From Dasypus novemcinctus (taxonomy: Eukaryota > Chordata > Mammalia > Cingulata > Dasypodidae): DNA of 64,000 nucleotides. Position 1 is the stretch's first letter. Every line of letters begins with the position of its first letter. Positions 1 through 11,635 of this stretch are shown here, in pieces. The stretch covers positions 73,733,147-73,797,146 of the forward strand of contig NC_080694.1 of NCBI RefSeq assembly GCF_030445035.2, in the 5' to 3' direction. The position numbers and the translations under genes are program-made. The notes below the pieces were generated by a model. It was not told the origin of the DNA. It did no database searches and saw only the letters and a list, made by a program, of their open reading frames with translations.

Positions 1-84
1 CGGGAGGATCCCCTGGAATATTTGTGCAGAAACAGAACCACTGGTCCCAGAAGAAAGGGGAGTTGGTATGGACCTAGAAAGGCT

Positions 85-478
85 GAGCCAGGGACATCTT
101 ACCAGTGCCCACCTGTTTCCCCCACCCTGGGCATCACTGGGACACCTTACCAGTGCCCACCTGCTCCCCCCACACTGAGCATCACAGGGACACCTTACCA
201 GTGCCCACCTGCTCCCCCCACACTGGGCATCACTGGGACATCTTACCAGTGCCCACCTGCTCCCCCCACACTGGGCATCACAGGGATATCTTACCAGTGC
301 CCACCTGTTTCCCCCACACTGGGCATCACTGGGACACCTTACCAGTGCCCACCTGCTCCCCCCACACTGGGCATCACAGGGACACCTTACCAGTGCCCAC
401 CTGCTCCCCCCACACTGGGCATCACAGGGATATCTTTCCAGGGCCCACCTGCTCCCCCCACAATGTACATCACTAGCT
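85..478. repeat. 48-bp minisatellite, about 8 units
   Basis: A unit of about 48 bp, recognisable by the core TTACCAGTGCCCACCTG, is repeated about eight times with a few substitutions. Because 48 is a multiple of three, the plus strand stays open and encodes a 16-residue repeat rich in proline and threonine. There is no start context, domain or splice signal, so I read it as a tandem repeat and not as a gene. Confidence 0.9.
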
Positions 479-1306
479 GTCTGACTCCACAACTGGATGG
501 TGTCACATAATATTCCATTGCTGTATAATTTCCGTTCCTCTAACCATGAATGGGTTTGGGCATAGATTCAGGTGCTCTTTAGCCTTATATGTTCTCTCTT
601 CTCTGAAATGACTCTTCATATCTCTTGCAAATATTTCTCTTGTGTTCCTCTAGTACTCTTACTGCTTTCTAGGTTTTCCTTTTTATATTCTACTTGTCAA
701 TATCTCGTTGATTTTTGGATACTGTCAACATCTCCTGATCTGTCTTTTCTCTGTTAATTTTGTCCTTGGTTTTATCCCTAAACAGAAGTACTTGATTTAG
801 ATCAAATCCAAAGATTCCCTCATGGTTTAAGATAGATTTCCCTACACCCAGGTCACAAATGTATTGTCTAATGATGTTTTCTATTAACTTTATAGTTTTG
901 CCTTTATGCCCAAATCTGGAGTGTCCCTTCACTTATACCTCTAGATAGGGATCCAGCTATATTTTTCTCTAGCATTGTAAGCCAGTTTTCTCATCACCAT
1001 CTTCTAGAGTTGGTTCCTTCCCTGTTGACTTACGGGCTACCTTTTCTTTTAAAATTCCATTATAAACACAGGTCTGCCCTTGAGCTCTTTCCTCTCTCAA
1101 TTTCAGTTTGGTCTTGCACATGCCATACTGTTTTTATTACTATGGCTTTGCATGACTTTTTTCATGGTAGACAAGTACATTTTATTACAAATTAAACAAG
1201 GGATTACAGAGGTTTCTGGAGTCTTTTGTTGACTGCCTCCCCTTCTTTTACTTTGATTCTGGTGATATCATAACCAGCTTTTATTATTGTTGCTTCCCTC
1301 GGGGTT
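479..1306. other. AT-rich stretch without a gene, probably old L1-type sequence
   Basis: T-rich plus strand with stop codons in all frames. Its style (runs such as TTTTATTACTATGGCTTTG) resembles the antisense strand of an old L1 ORF2, but I could not align it firmly. No exon of TRIM40 is visible here, although the RING/B-box exon would be expected to the left of 1,934. Confidence 0.35.
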
Positions 1307-1398
1307 TATCAAAAACCTGCAAGCAAATTACTTAGGAACTGAAATAATTCAGTATCAAAAACCTGCAAGCAAATTACTTAGGAACTGAAATAATTCAG
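1307..1398. repeat. perfect 46-bp tandem duplication
   Basis: Two adjacent copies of a 46-bp segment (1,307-1,352 and 1,353-1,398), each beginning TATCAAAAACCTGC, are identical by eye. This suggests a recent duplication or an assembly artefact. Confidence 0.85.
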
Positions 1399-1933
1399 TA
1401 TATCCTTAGCTTTGGGAAGCATGACTTGCCCAGATGCTGATTTAAGACTTAGAGCGAGGATGTGCCTGCCTGGCCTGTGGTTTGCTCTAAGGAAGGCCTC
1501 TGCTTGTCCATCCAGCCTGGCCAGGGAGGGGCCGAGCCAGAGGCTTGCAGTGTGCTCCACATCAGCTCTCTCCACTCTGGCTTCTTCTGTTCATGTAAAA
1601 TGAGGACTGTCGGGACCTCAGCACACGACTCTTAGGTGCTGGAAGAAAAGTGCCCTGAAGTCGATCTGAAATGATTCTGTTACTATCTATTACTTTGTGA
1701 AGCCAGAGTTTTACTTTTTTCAAGTATGTATGTAGTTAAAACTTTTTCTGAATATCACTGATTTCCGCATATTACCTATTAAATAAATCCTCCTGCTCCT
1801 TAGCTCACACATGATGCTTTAGGCTGCCTATGTTTAGACAATGTACTTTAGCCTCAGCCTTGGCTTGGACCCATCAGGCTTCCTGGGCTCCCCCAGCGAC
1901 TGCCAGTCTGGTAACCAGCGTGTCTGTGTCCAG

Positions 1934-3067
1934 GAACGCCTCACCCGCCGGAGCAAGAAGCTCAGGAAGGAGCTCAGGGCTCAGGAGGAAGAGAAGCTGC
2001 AGGGTGCACAGGTGTGTTGGGGTCCTGGGGTGGACTCTGTGAGTGAGTCAGGGCCCTCCATTCCCATTCTCATGCTGCCCGTGGAGCAGCCCAATGGGTG
2101 GAAACTCCAAGAGGCTGGAGGCTGGGCTCAGGGCTCAGCTCAGAGTTTGCTAATGACCTCGAGTAAGGAAGCTGGCTGATCTTCATGCGATTCAAATGTT
2201 AAATGAAAACCACCTGCTCTACCTGGCCTGGGAGGAGGTGGTCCTAAATTTGTAATGTGCACCTGGCCTGGGGTCTGTGGATGTTCCAGAAGGAGAGGGC
2301 TCCTGCATTTGTGAGGTGCACCTGTTTCTGCACTGCCTGTGGCAGGCAGAGGTGACACCTTGAGGGAAGGGGGTTCAGGAGCTCGCTTCTCATTCAGAGC
2401 ATGCAGACACTGAGGGGCCAGGGGAGCCCTCCTCTGTACTTTCAGGAAGAGCGAGGGACCCGCAGTGGGGAAGCTGGGTTGGAGAGGCTGTACCGGGCTG
2501 GGTGCCTGCAGGACCCGACCTCTCCACAGCAGCCGGGCCAGCTGGAGGACATGCCGACAGAGTCGCTGAGAGTCCAGGCCATCTTCAGGGCCATGGAATG
2601 GTGCAGCAGACTGGTCGTTGATCTGCAGAGGATGGCCAAGGACATGGACGCTGGCATGCTGAAGGTGTGTGTCCCACCAGGCACCTCCCAGGAGTGGGCA
2701 GCCTGCCTGTGATGCCCCCAGCTCCTCCCCTTTGACCCATGATGGTGCCTGTCCAATGCAAGTACACACTCCTGCAGCAGATTGGGGTGCACAAGAGGCC
2801 TGCTTTCCTCTCTGTTCTCAAGGGGTGTTGGGGAGGGAACGTGGAGGTACCTGGAGCCTGGAAACAGAATGTGATTTTCACTCTTCCTCTCCTAGGAGGC
2901 CAGTGACTTGCTCAACAGGTAGGATCCCTTCTACCTCCCCACATGTGCAGACACACACACCTGTGCTTTAGCAAGATCGAGGGAATCCCCTGCTCAGTAT
3001 TTTTTTATCTTCATGGAAGAGTCAACAGACCATACTGATGGATTTCTTTCCTTCTAGGAGTATTTGA
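1934..3067 (+). CDS. TRIM40: TRIM40, last four exons (partial gene)
   Basis: Four exons flanked by AG/GT: 1,934-2,011, 2,446-2,664, 2,896-2,918 (the 23-nt exon typical of TRIM genes) and 3,058 to a stop at 3,065-3,067. Conceptually they encode the coiled-coil part of a TRIM protein. ERLTRRSKKLRKEL in the first exon and GQLEDMP plus LVVDLQRMAKDMD in the second match human TRIM40, a B30.2-less RING E3 ligase reported to dampen NF-kB signalling. Frames agree across the junctions. Compared with the human protein, about eight residues are missing after the RRS-KLRK segment. The reading frame stops two codons into the last exon, so the usual C-terminal 30 or so residues are absent. The RING/B-box exon is not in the window: it lies further left or is lost. 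Position left of TRIM10 and on the opposite strand to it agrees with mammalian gene order. Confidence 0.8.
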
Positions 3068-3639
3068 CACAAATTACAGCCACTGATCCTGGGTTGTAGA
3101 AGAAATCCGTGGGTCACTTGTTCAGCCATCCTCAGCTGCTCTGACCCGTCCACCCTCACCTCAGGCTTACCTCAGCCTCCACTCTCTCCTTCCTTCAGCT
3201 TATCCAGGCCCATTGGTCTACCTGGTGCATGTCCACCTGCCATCTCGTGGGCATGTCCACCTCCCTTGTCCTCACAGCCGCTGCCTGATGCCTGACCCTC
3301 TGACACTGGACAATGGCCACAGCCTCCTGGAACCAGGCTCACGTGTGGTTCTCACTGCTGAGGTCAGGGTGTCTGATCTCCAGCACATTTGTAAGATGTC
3401 TATTTGTCTGTGAACTGCTGGGAGCACACACCTCTCACAATCTCCTATGAAAATAGGAGCTCCCAGATATCCAGCAGGAGCTCACCAGTGGAGATGCCTT
3501 CAACACATATTGGGAGGAAAGTTCCTTCTGAGCACTCCGCCACCCGTCATCTGTACCTCTCAGTCGGCACTTATTTATCACTGTGGGGTGGACAGACTCC
3601 AGGTGCCCCAGGTCCTTGCCTCCAGGTGCCCATCCCCTT
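3068..3639. other. intergenic, nothing recognised
   Basis: Moderately GC-rich sequence after the TRIM40 stop. It probably holds the TRIM40 3' UTR, but no clear AATAAA close to the stop was picked out. No other gene signal seen. Confidence 0.4.
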
Positions 3640-4115
3640 GCATCACCTTCTCTCCTCGAGTGTGGGAAGAACCTGTGACCTTCTCTAGCCAAGAGAATAT
3701 GTTAAAGATGATGGCATGTCAATCCTTTGATTAGGTTACATTAATGACAAAGGTGATGGCTGTCACTCTGGTGATTGTGTTGCATTATGTCAGCCTTCTC
3801 CTTGCTGGCAGAAACACTCTGTGACTCTCGCTGGCTTAATGAAGCAAGTGCCCATGTGGCAAGTCCTGGGCAGCAAGGAGTCATGGGCAGCCTCCAGCCT
3901 ACAAGAATCATAAGGAAATGTGAGCTCAGATGAGATGCTCCAGCTGGACCTCCAGATGAGAACCCTGACAGGCCAGCCTCTTGTCTGTACCAGGGAGAGG
4001 ACTCAGCTCAGTCATGCCCAGACTTTCCATCCACATGACCATGAGACTGCAATGCCTGTTATTCTAAGCTGCTTGTTTGTGGTAATTTTTCCATAGCAAC
4101 GTATAATGAATACAA
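3640..4115 (+). mobile_element. MLT1-like MaLR LTR
   Basis: The segment has the flow of an MLT1 LTR: an ATTAGGTTACA block near 3,733, and a 3' end with TCTAAGCTGCTTGTTTGTGG followed by a TAATGAATAC tail. Old and diverged; family assigned from memory. Confidence 0.65.
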
Positions 4116-4149
4116 TGGTATATAAGTTATGTATGCATATATCATATTT

Positions 4150-4255
4150 CTTTGGACAAACAGTGACTGTACCTGAACTTTGGGCCCCCAAAGTCTAGGA
4201 CAGTACCTTGTTCATAGTTGGTGTCCAATAAAATGTATTAAATGGTTGCATAAAT
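4150..4255 (+). mobile_element. L2 (or MIR) 3' end
   Basis: AGGACAGTACCTTG...TTGGTGTCCAATAAA followed by TAAATGGTTG is the typical 3' terminus of ancient L2-type elements. Confidence 0.6.
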
Positions 4256-4384
4256 CTTTCTGAACTTTCATGTTTAAGGAGGGCAGTTGTTCTTGCACAG
4301 CCAGTCAACTAATGTTTATTGAACCCTTGCTGATATACACCAATATCATCCTAGTCACTGAGCAACATGAAGAAGATGTGGCCA

Positions 4385-4620
4385 CAAGGAGGCAATGAAC
4401 TGTGGTGCAAAGAACAACACTGGAGTCAGAGAGGTTAAAATCCCACTTCTGACACCCAATACCTCTGTGGCCTCAGGCAAGTTGCTTAGCCTCTCTGAAC
4501 CTCAGTGTTACTCCCTTTAAAATGGAGGTCATGCTACCTGAGACCTGGACTTGGTGTAAGAATTCAATGTTATCATCTACGTTGGTGCCTGCTGCAATGT
4601 CTAACAGATTGAGAACATTC
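4385..4620 (+). mobile_element. MIR SINE
   Basis: Contains the MIR core: CTCAGGCAAGTTGCTTAGCC, CTCTGAACCTCAGTG and TAAAATGGAGGTCATG, in the order expected for the sense strand. Confidence 0.8.
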
Positions 4621-6289
4621 AAATATGTTCATTCCTTCTTTTTGTCTCTCCATCAGAAGCATGTGATTCCCTAGCTTCAGGGTGATACAAATACATAAAC
4701 ATAAATAAGGAATGGGCTAAGAACTGTGACCCAACAGTAAAGAATGTGCAGGTGCCTGGGGTCTTCTTCCCACCGACATTGAGGACTGTTGGCTGGAGTC
4801 TGGTGGTGGAAGGATGTGCTTGAAAGCCGTGCCTGCAGGACAGACAGCTGTGTCAAAACCTTCCCATTAATGGAATAGAGTACTTCTGAGATTTCATGTC
4901 TCTCTTTGGGAGAGCAGGCTACTCCATGGCCAGGCACTGTTGTCTCAGAATGCTTTGATCACTCACGAGTGCAAGATTGGCAAGAGTTCTGAGATTCAGA
5001 ATCCCTTAAAAGGGGCAGCCCCAAAACTGCTGATTGAAGTCCTACCCTGAGGTGGTGTGTTTTTTTTTTACTCAGGTGGTGTTTCTTTTTTTACCCTGAG
5101 AGAGGACGCTTCACCCAGGTGTGTTTCCAATTTGGACTCTGGTGGGTTGTTGACTTCCCTGACTTGTGAGAGACCAGGTGCTGAGTGTTCCCCCAGTTTG
5201 GTGAGTGTTTTTAAAAATACTCTCTCTCTTTCTCTTGTAGTATCTAATTGGTTTATTGCATTCTATTGTAAGCAATCAATATTCTGGTTATTTGATTATT
5301 TATTAATGTTCAATCATCTACATATTGACTCTCAAATAAATTGCTTGTTTTTGGTGAGGGTACATCTACTTTCACTTTCCCTTGTGTTATCTAATTAACC
5401 AATTTCTCTTCATTATATTATTACCCAACTACTGTAATTGCTTGATCTAAATTCTTACAAGTATTATCCACTTAGCTAAATAAAGCTGTCTTCTAGTTAG
5501 TATTCTATTTTATTGCCTCTTTCTTCACAGAACACAGGGTCAGGAAACACTTACAGGATAAGAGTGATTGGTAAAACTGAATGGGAACTCCAAGGAGAAA
5601 AGTGAAGGGGTCTGAGAAAATCACCTCCTATTCAAGATGGGGTTCACCAGGTGGGAAAGGGGGAGCATCTCAAGTCAGGATAACCATGCAAAGGAAAGAG
5701 AAGAACAGGACTAAGCTGCATGTTTGTAATGAGTGTGGTTAGTCCGGAAGGTTCAGGAATGGAGAAAAGAGGAGATGGGCTGAGGGTTAGACAGGTGGCT
5801 CTAGGACACAGGGAGCATTGAAGGATTTGAGTCAGGAGTGAAGCTAGAAGTTGTTGATTAAAGAAAGCAGGGAGGATGGACAGGATGGCCTGAGGGCAGA
5901 GAGCTGGGAGGTTGGAGGGAGGTGGAGAAAGAAAAAGCCTGTTGCAGATGCTCAGAAGAAGCCAGTGGTTACTAAGCAGAAAGCGGCAGGTCTCACAGGT
6001 ACATGAGACCCAAGTCTAAGAAGATATCAGCTAAGGCATCGTCCAGGGCAGCCTAACCACAGACCAGGTGGATGAGACTATGGGGTGGCCTGCCAAGAAA
6101 GAGCCCATCAAGGAGGGATAATGATAATCCTGGAAATTAAAAATGCAGCTATGAGCACTGCATCCTTAATCAGTAGGGAGGGAAGAAGAGGGTGGGAGCT
6201 GCTCATGGCAGTGACCTGAGCAGAGCCCTCCCCAGCTGCTGAGTGACCACATGGCAGTTCAGCCTCTGCAGTGTCCTTGGGCCTCCAGA
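4621..6289. other. intergenic, nothing recognised
   Basis: Unique-looking sequence, T-rich around 5,050-5,500 and purine-rich around 5,560-6,100. No exon, RNA gene or identifiable repeat could be supported. Confidence 0.4.
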
Positions 6290-6500
6290 GGCAGCACTAC
6301 ATAGACTGGGGCCAAGCCACTGAATTCATCTGCTCATCTGGGGCCAGGTACTCAATCTCCACATGGCCAGTTCCTTCACGCATAAAACGGGGATCCACAC
6401 AAGAGTACCTACCCTATTGTGCTGTTGTCAAGATTAAGTAGGTTAATATATAATACATGTATTATGCATCTGGCTTAATATTATCACCACTCTATGAATC
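6290..6500 (+). mobile_element. MIR SINE
   Basis: CATAAAACGGGGAT, CTACCCTATTGTGCTGTTG and AGATTAAGTAGGTTAATA follow the 3' half of the MIR consensus in sense orientation. Confidence 0.75.
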
Positions 6501-9500
6501 TCTGGTCCTTCCAATGGGACCTGGCTGTGTCCCACTCCCTGCTCTCTCCATAGTCTCCCACCAGACCTGCCTAAATGTTGGGAAATTCTATTTTCCTTAT
6601 TTCCATGTCTGTTCTGATAATAAACTTACCCATTATTTAAGCTAACCAAAGGGGGTTTCTGTTCTTTGAAGTGGAAGGACCATTGCAGCATAAGCTGTGG
6701 AAAAAGTTGGATGAAACGTGTGGATGTCAGTGCTGGAAAAAGAGATTGGACCTCTGGGGTGGCCATTAAACCTGGAGTCCAGCTGTGTGACCAGCAGAGC
6801 AGGGGGTTCTCGAGGTGCTTTCTCTATAAGTTACTGTGTTTCAGGGCCTGTCCACTTCCTCTGCTCCAGGGGAACACTCCAAGGACCAAGTAAACATCAA
6901 GGAAGTTTGCCCAGGGGGAATCCAACAGGATTCCTTTCCCTCACCAGCTGTTTAGTTCTCAGTGTAAAAGGCTAAATGATTTTTCTGAACCCACATCACT
7001 CATGGGGTGTGGGACCCACTTGAGTCCTCATTTCCAAACAAAGTTGTGCAGTTCCTTGGTGAAGAGCTCTGAGTCACACAAGGATTAAAGTCTATAGGCT
7101 AAAATGTAAGCTATAATGTAAACCATAATGTAACTAAAAATTTAGAAAATTGTACAGTCTAAAATATAAAGTATAATGTAACTCCCCCTCCAAAAATAAA
7201 ACACACCAAAAAACCCTGACTTACGGTCTGGGCTAAGCAAATAACTTAAACTCAGCTTCTCAACTTAAAATGAGGGTGATATTGGTATCTACTTCATAGT
7301 GTTACCAAGATCCAATGACATGAGGCATTTAATAAGCACATAAAACCTGATGAGTATTAAAATGATGGTGAAAGCGGTGAGATGATGATGGTGATGATGG
7401 TGGTGATGATGATGGTGGTGATGTTATTGATAGTGGTGAGATGATGAAGAATTCAGGGTTTTGAATCTGGATACATAAGGACCAGGGAACTCTTGGGTTG
7501 TTGTGAGCCGTAAAGTCCTCCAGCAGCCTGGCATCTTCATGCCCATTTATTTTGGGCCTAACAATCATTTTTAAAAACCCAACTAAACCCAATAAAATGA
7601 ACAGAAAAATTCCATCCACTTTTTGGTGAAATCACAGTGTGGGGCTTTGGATCTGTTTTATCATTTTATAGGAGCTTATGTGTATCTATACTTTTGGAAG
7701 AGACACTTCACATAAGATACTGAACACTCCCTGGGAAAACAATCCAGCCCACCTCCCACCACTTCCTGGCTCCTGTACCATGTTCTTCTCTACTTGTCGA
7801 GGAGCATCAATAGAACAACTTTTTAGATGAATTCAGGCCGTGGCCTCAGCATGCAAGGGGAGCTGGTAGGATACTTCAGTTTATGTCTGAGGAGAGTGAA
7901 TAACAGTAGTCAAAGGTTGTCCATGAAGGATATGTCATAGTGTTAAAGAGATCAACCAGAACTAAAATATAAAACGTGCCCACTCAACTTCAAATAAGAC
8001 AATGTTTTTATTTTGCTTAGGAATTAAAATTTCACTTTGGGACTGATATCATTTTCCAAATTCTAGGCAGAATTCTGCCAAGCATCAGCCCCAGGCAGGA
8101 AGATTTCTAGAAGTCCCCAAGTACCCAGCTTCTTCACACCACACGTGGCCACAGCCACTTTTCCTGAATGCCACCTGGCTGCCTGTCTTCCCAGAGCTCT
8201 CCACTCCAAGTCCACTCACCTCCAAATCCCTTATTTTTTCCTTTCTTCCACCCTGTCCTCTAGGTTTCACTTCCTGTCCAGCTCCAGAACAGTCTCAACT
8301 CTTTGAGCTCTAGGTCACAGGCTATCCAATCCATTCCCCTGCCTCCCCCTAGGTTACTCTACCCCAAGCACAGGTGTGCAAGGTGCTACTTCTACCCCAC
8401 AGCAGAGCTACCTGTGACTCACTCTTCTCTTTCCTTGGCCTCCGATGGTGACCAATGTATCAGGAGGCAGATTATCCTGAGGAAATGTGTGTGGACCTAC
8501 TCAGAGGAGGGGCTGGGTAGATTAAGTGGCCACCACCCTGGGGTTATGGTTTGTGGCTGTGCCTCCCCTGCACCCCTCCCCTCAAGGCCTTCACCCTCTC
8601 CTCAGAAGTGATCCCACCTGGAGGAGGGGGTGTAGGGTGCCAAGTGGCAGCACCCCTGGAGATGATGGGGCTCTGTTCTCCTCAGGACGATGGAGGTGAC
8701 CCAGTGCTCCAGGCCAGCCCCTACCACACCCAGCACGCTGTGCTCTAATGTCCTTCTTATTCTGTGTCTTCCGGGAGATCCTTCAGAGGTAGGGCAGGTT
8801 CTTCTCTTTCCTTTGCACATCCCTGGTGGCCGCCATTCTGCTCGGTGCATGGTGGGCACACAGGACACACTTCTTGAGGATGTGAGGAATTAATCCCAGT
8901 ATTCTGTGAAGAAACCAAGGTGAGCAGTGGGGGGGGCCCTACCTAGATCACAGCTGATGGCGATAGGGCAGGTCTGAATCTCTTGCTGAGAGGCCACTTC
9001 TATAGCTCCTGGGAGGCATTGAGGGGGCCAGGAGCAGCCTGAGGTCCTGGTTTCTGGCACTTACTGTTTTCACATGTAGGGACACAGAAATGAGGCATCT
9101 GGGAGTTCTTCAAGATGCCTCCAGCCTCAGCTGACTGCCACCTTCTAAATGAAAGTGCCATTTTCACAAGAGCTACTCCCTCAAGGACGGGGTCGACTGT
9201 CCAGTGCTGGGCACTGCTGGGGGGTCATCCATGGCTGCACTGAGGATGGGATAGGGTATGTAAAGGGTCACAGGTGACTATGTCCTTGATGTGACAATGC
9301 CGTGTGTATGGCAATCGCTAGGCATCTGTGGTCATCTTTGTGGGAAAAAAGAAGAGAGAAGCTCTCTTTTTACCTTATTAGAATGCTTCTGATATCCTAG
9401 GAGAGAGAGAGCAGGGCTTCAGGTGTCACCACTCCCACTTGCCTTACAACTAGAAAAGACAAACTCCACACTGCTAGACCACTGTCCTGGCCCTGGGCGA

Positions 9501-10105
9501 GGAGAGGTCACCCAATCCCTGGAGGCTCCAGGTGTCAGGGGTTACTGAACTTCCGGGACACGGGGTCCACCCCTTCTTTACAGACCCAGGGAGCATGACC
9601 TGCACCTGCTGGTGAGAAGTAAAGGCTCACCCTCAGGTCACATTTCCTCAGTGCAGAGTGCTGCCCTAAACCACGCTGCCCTCCTGGTGCCTTGTTGGAT
9701 CCCAGAATCTTTCCCCCAGTGCGAGGAAGTGAAATATACCAGGATAAACTTCCCAGCTGGCGGAGGGGACACTGAGGTTATGGAAAATAGTTTGCACTGG
9801 AAACACTGCCTGCCACTTGTTTGCACAGTACTTGACACTTTCCAAAGTGCTACTTTCACTTCCATTTTATCGCTGGAGCCTCCTATTTTAGGGATGGTGG
9901 GATGGAAAGATAGATGCCAAAGAGGAAAACAGCAGAGGGCTCTTGGAGAAGCATGGACTGGAATTCAATCCTGCTGGCCCTCTGGTCCCTCTTCCCCTAG
10001 GGGTGCAGAGGTGCTTGAGTAAAGGAGGGATGGCTTAGGAAAGGAAAATGTGCAGGAGCTCCTAGAGCAGGAGGGCACAGGGAGGGACAGTCTTCCAGGC
10101 TGACC
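6501..10105. other. intergenic between TRIM40 and TRIM10; no B30.2 exon found
   Basis: A MIR 3' end lies at about 7,240-7,345 and a (GATGGT)n-type microsatellite at 7,372-7,440. Otherwise no feature is supported. The C-terminal B30.2/SPRY exon of TRIM10 should lie here on the minus strand, but I could not recognise it in any frame, consistent with loss or strong decay. Confidence 0.45.
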
Positions 10106-10109
10106 ATCA

Positions 10110-11635
10110 GGAGCTTTGCTGTCTGCCTCTCCTTCTCCTCCAGCTCTGCAATCAGGGGCTGAACTGGCAGATCTCCCCAGGGGCCAGGTGGTCGACCTCT
10201 TCCTGGTGCTACAGGATGCCCCAGTGTGCTCTCGCCCCATTTCAGGGAGGCCATGGGCCCCGATGGAGGGGAGGGCAGGGAAGGTTGACCCACCAGGAGG
10301 ATGTGGAGTCTCTGACTCTCTCTTGCCCGGATTCCTTGAATCTCCTCTCTCCTTTCTTAGCCTCTCAAGACACTTTTGAATTTGTTCCTGGGGAGAAGGA
10401 ACATGAAATATTTAAGGTATCATTTGTTGGAGGCTGTCATCTCCCCCCACCCTCTGTGTGACCAGGAAGGAACCACGGCCGTAGCTGACCCTGCCTGGAC
10501 CTCACTCCTCCTGGACGGCGTGTGCCCTTTGACCCTGTTCTTCCTGATCTGTCCCCCAAGAATGTCCATCAAACCTCACCCTGATGAGGGGCCATCAGAG
10601 GCCAGGACTCAGTTTCCACTCGAGCTTTCCTTTCTCCAGGGGAACATCCTAATTTGTGTCTTTGGTAAGTGACATCGGGGATCTGTCCTGAGCTTCTGGA
10701 CCTATGATCTGCCTTATCTGAAACTATTCCAAGTTTATGCTCATGTCCCAAAGGGAGCGAGTCCAAGTAACAGCCCTCCCTTATGAACAAATCAATCATC
10801 TGCATGTGATTCTGGAGTGAGAAGAACTCGGGTAATGCCACAGCTATCAATGAAATGCTTTATCAACTATCAGCTCTAGAAATAGAGTTAGGGACATAAA
10901 TAGATACACACCCATTAACACCCATATATGTGTAATTTCAGAACTACACATAGAACTAACAAAGTGCAAGTTAACTATTAACACATCCGCACACTCCTAG
11001 ACAACCGTTTGTCCTAAAGCACAAATCCTGACCCAGACCCCCGCAGCCCACCCCCCTGACACGTGCGCAGACACCACACTCACATTTCCTTCATCCACTC
11101 ATTCAACGAGCGCATATTCATGTCCTACTGTGTGTCACGCACGAGGAAGCAACACAGAACACCCAGGAAAACCCAAAGCAGACGCGCAGCCCCACCCCTG
11201 GGGGGAGGCCCCGTGTCCCACCCCGTAGGGCCCCCGCGGCCTCCACGCGGCGCCCGCGGTGCGCACGGTGCTCCCGCGCCTCCCCGCACAGCGCGCACAG
11301 CTGCGCCGCGTCGTCCTCGCACAAGTGGAGCTTCTCGCGTGCTCCGGCGCACGGCCTGCTCCTCGGGGCCCGGCGCGGGCAGCAGCCGCAGGCGCTCGAG
11401 GCGCCACCACGCCGGGAGCTGCCAGGTGGGCCGGAGGCGCCCGAGGCCGAGGGGCTCCCTGCAGAGCGGGCGGCTGCGGGGCGCGTCGGGGCCGCCCGCG
11501 GGCTCGCAGTAGCGGGCAGAGCAGCCGCGGCAGGAGTCGTGGCCGCAGGCGATGGTGACCGGCTCCCCGAGCGCCCTGGCAGGTGGGGCAGGGGACCTCC
11601 TCGGCCAGGCTGCTCACGGAGGGGCCGCGGCCATG
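10110..11635 (-). pseudogene. TRIM10: TRIM10 pseudogene (exons 1-3 remnants)
   Basis: TRIM10 encodes a RING/B-box/coiled-coil/B30.2 protein linked to red-cell development and interferon signalling. Here exon 1 (about 11,190-11,635) keeps the RING and B-box pattern in broken frames: SSLAEEVPCPTCQG, then PVTIACGH in another frame, then LHLCEDDAAQLCALC in a third. The ATG at 11,633 is followed within a few codons by a 1-nt frame loss. Exon 2 (10,294-10,387, splice sites kept) is 94 nt instead of 96, a 2-nt deletion after EQIQKCLERLRKE. The exon 3 remnant (about 10,112-10,213) has an in-frame TAG, then EEVDHLAPGEICQFS, then a 1-nt frame loss before LIAELEEK; its first half is gone. No B30.2 exon was seen. 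Gene order and strand fit TRIM10. Exon 1 is extremely GC-rich. I am confident of both identity and inactivation, unless assembly errors produced all five breaks. Confidence 0.85.

Noticed and set aside
22-510. 162-codon proline-rich open frame
   Set aside because: Explained by the 48-bp minisatellite; no supporting gene signal.
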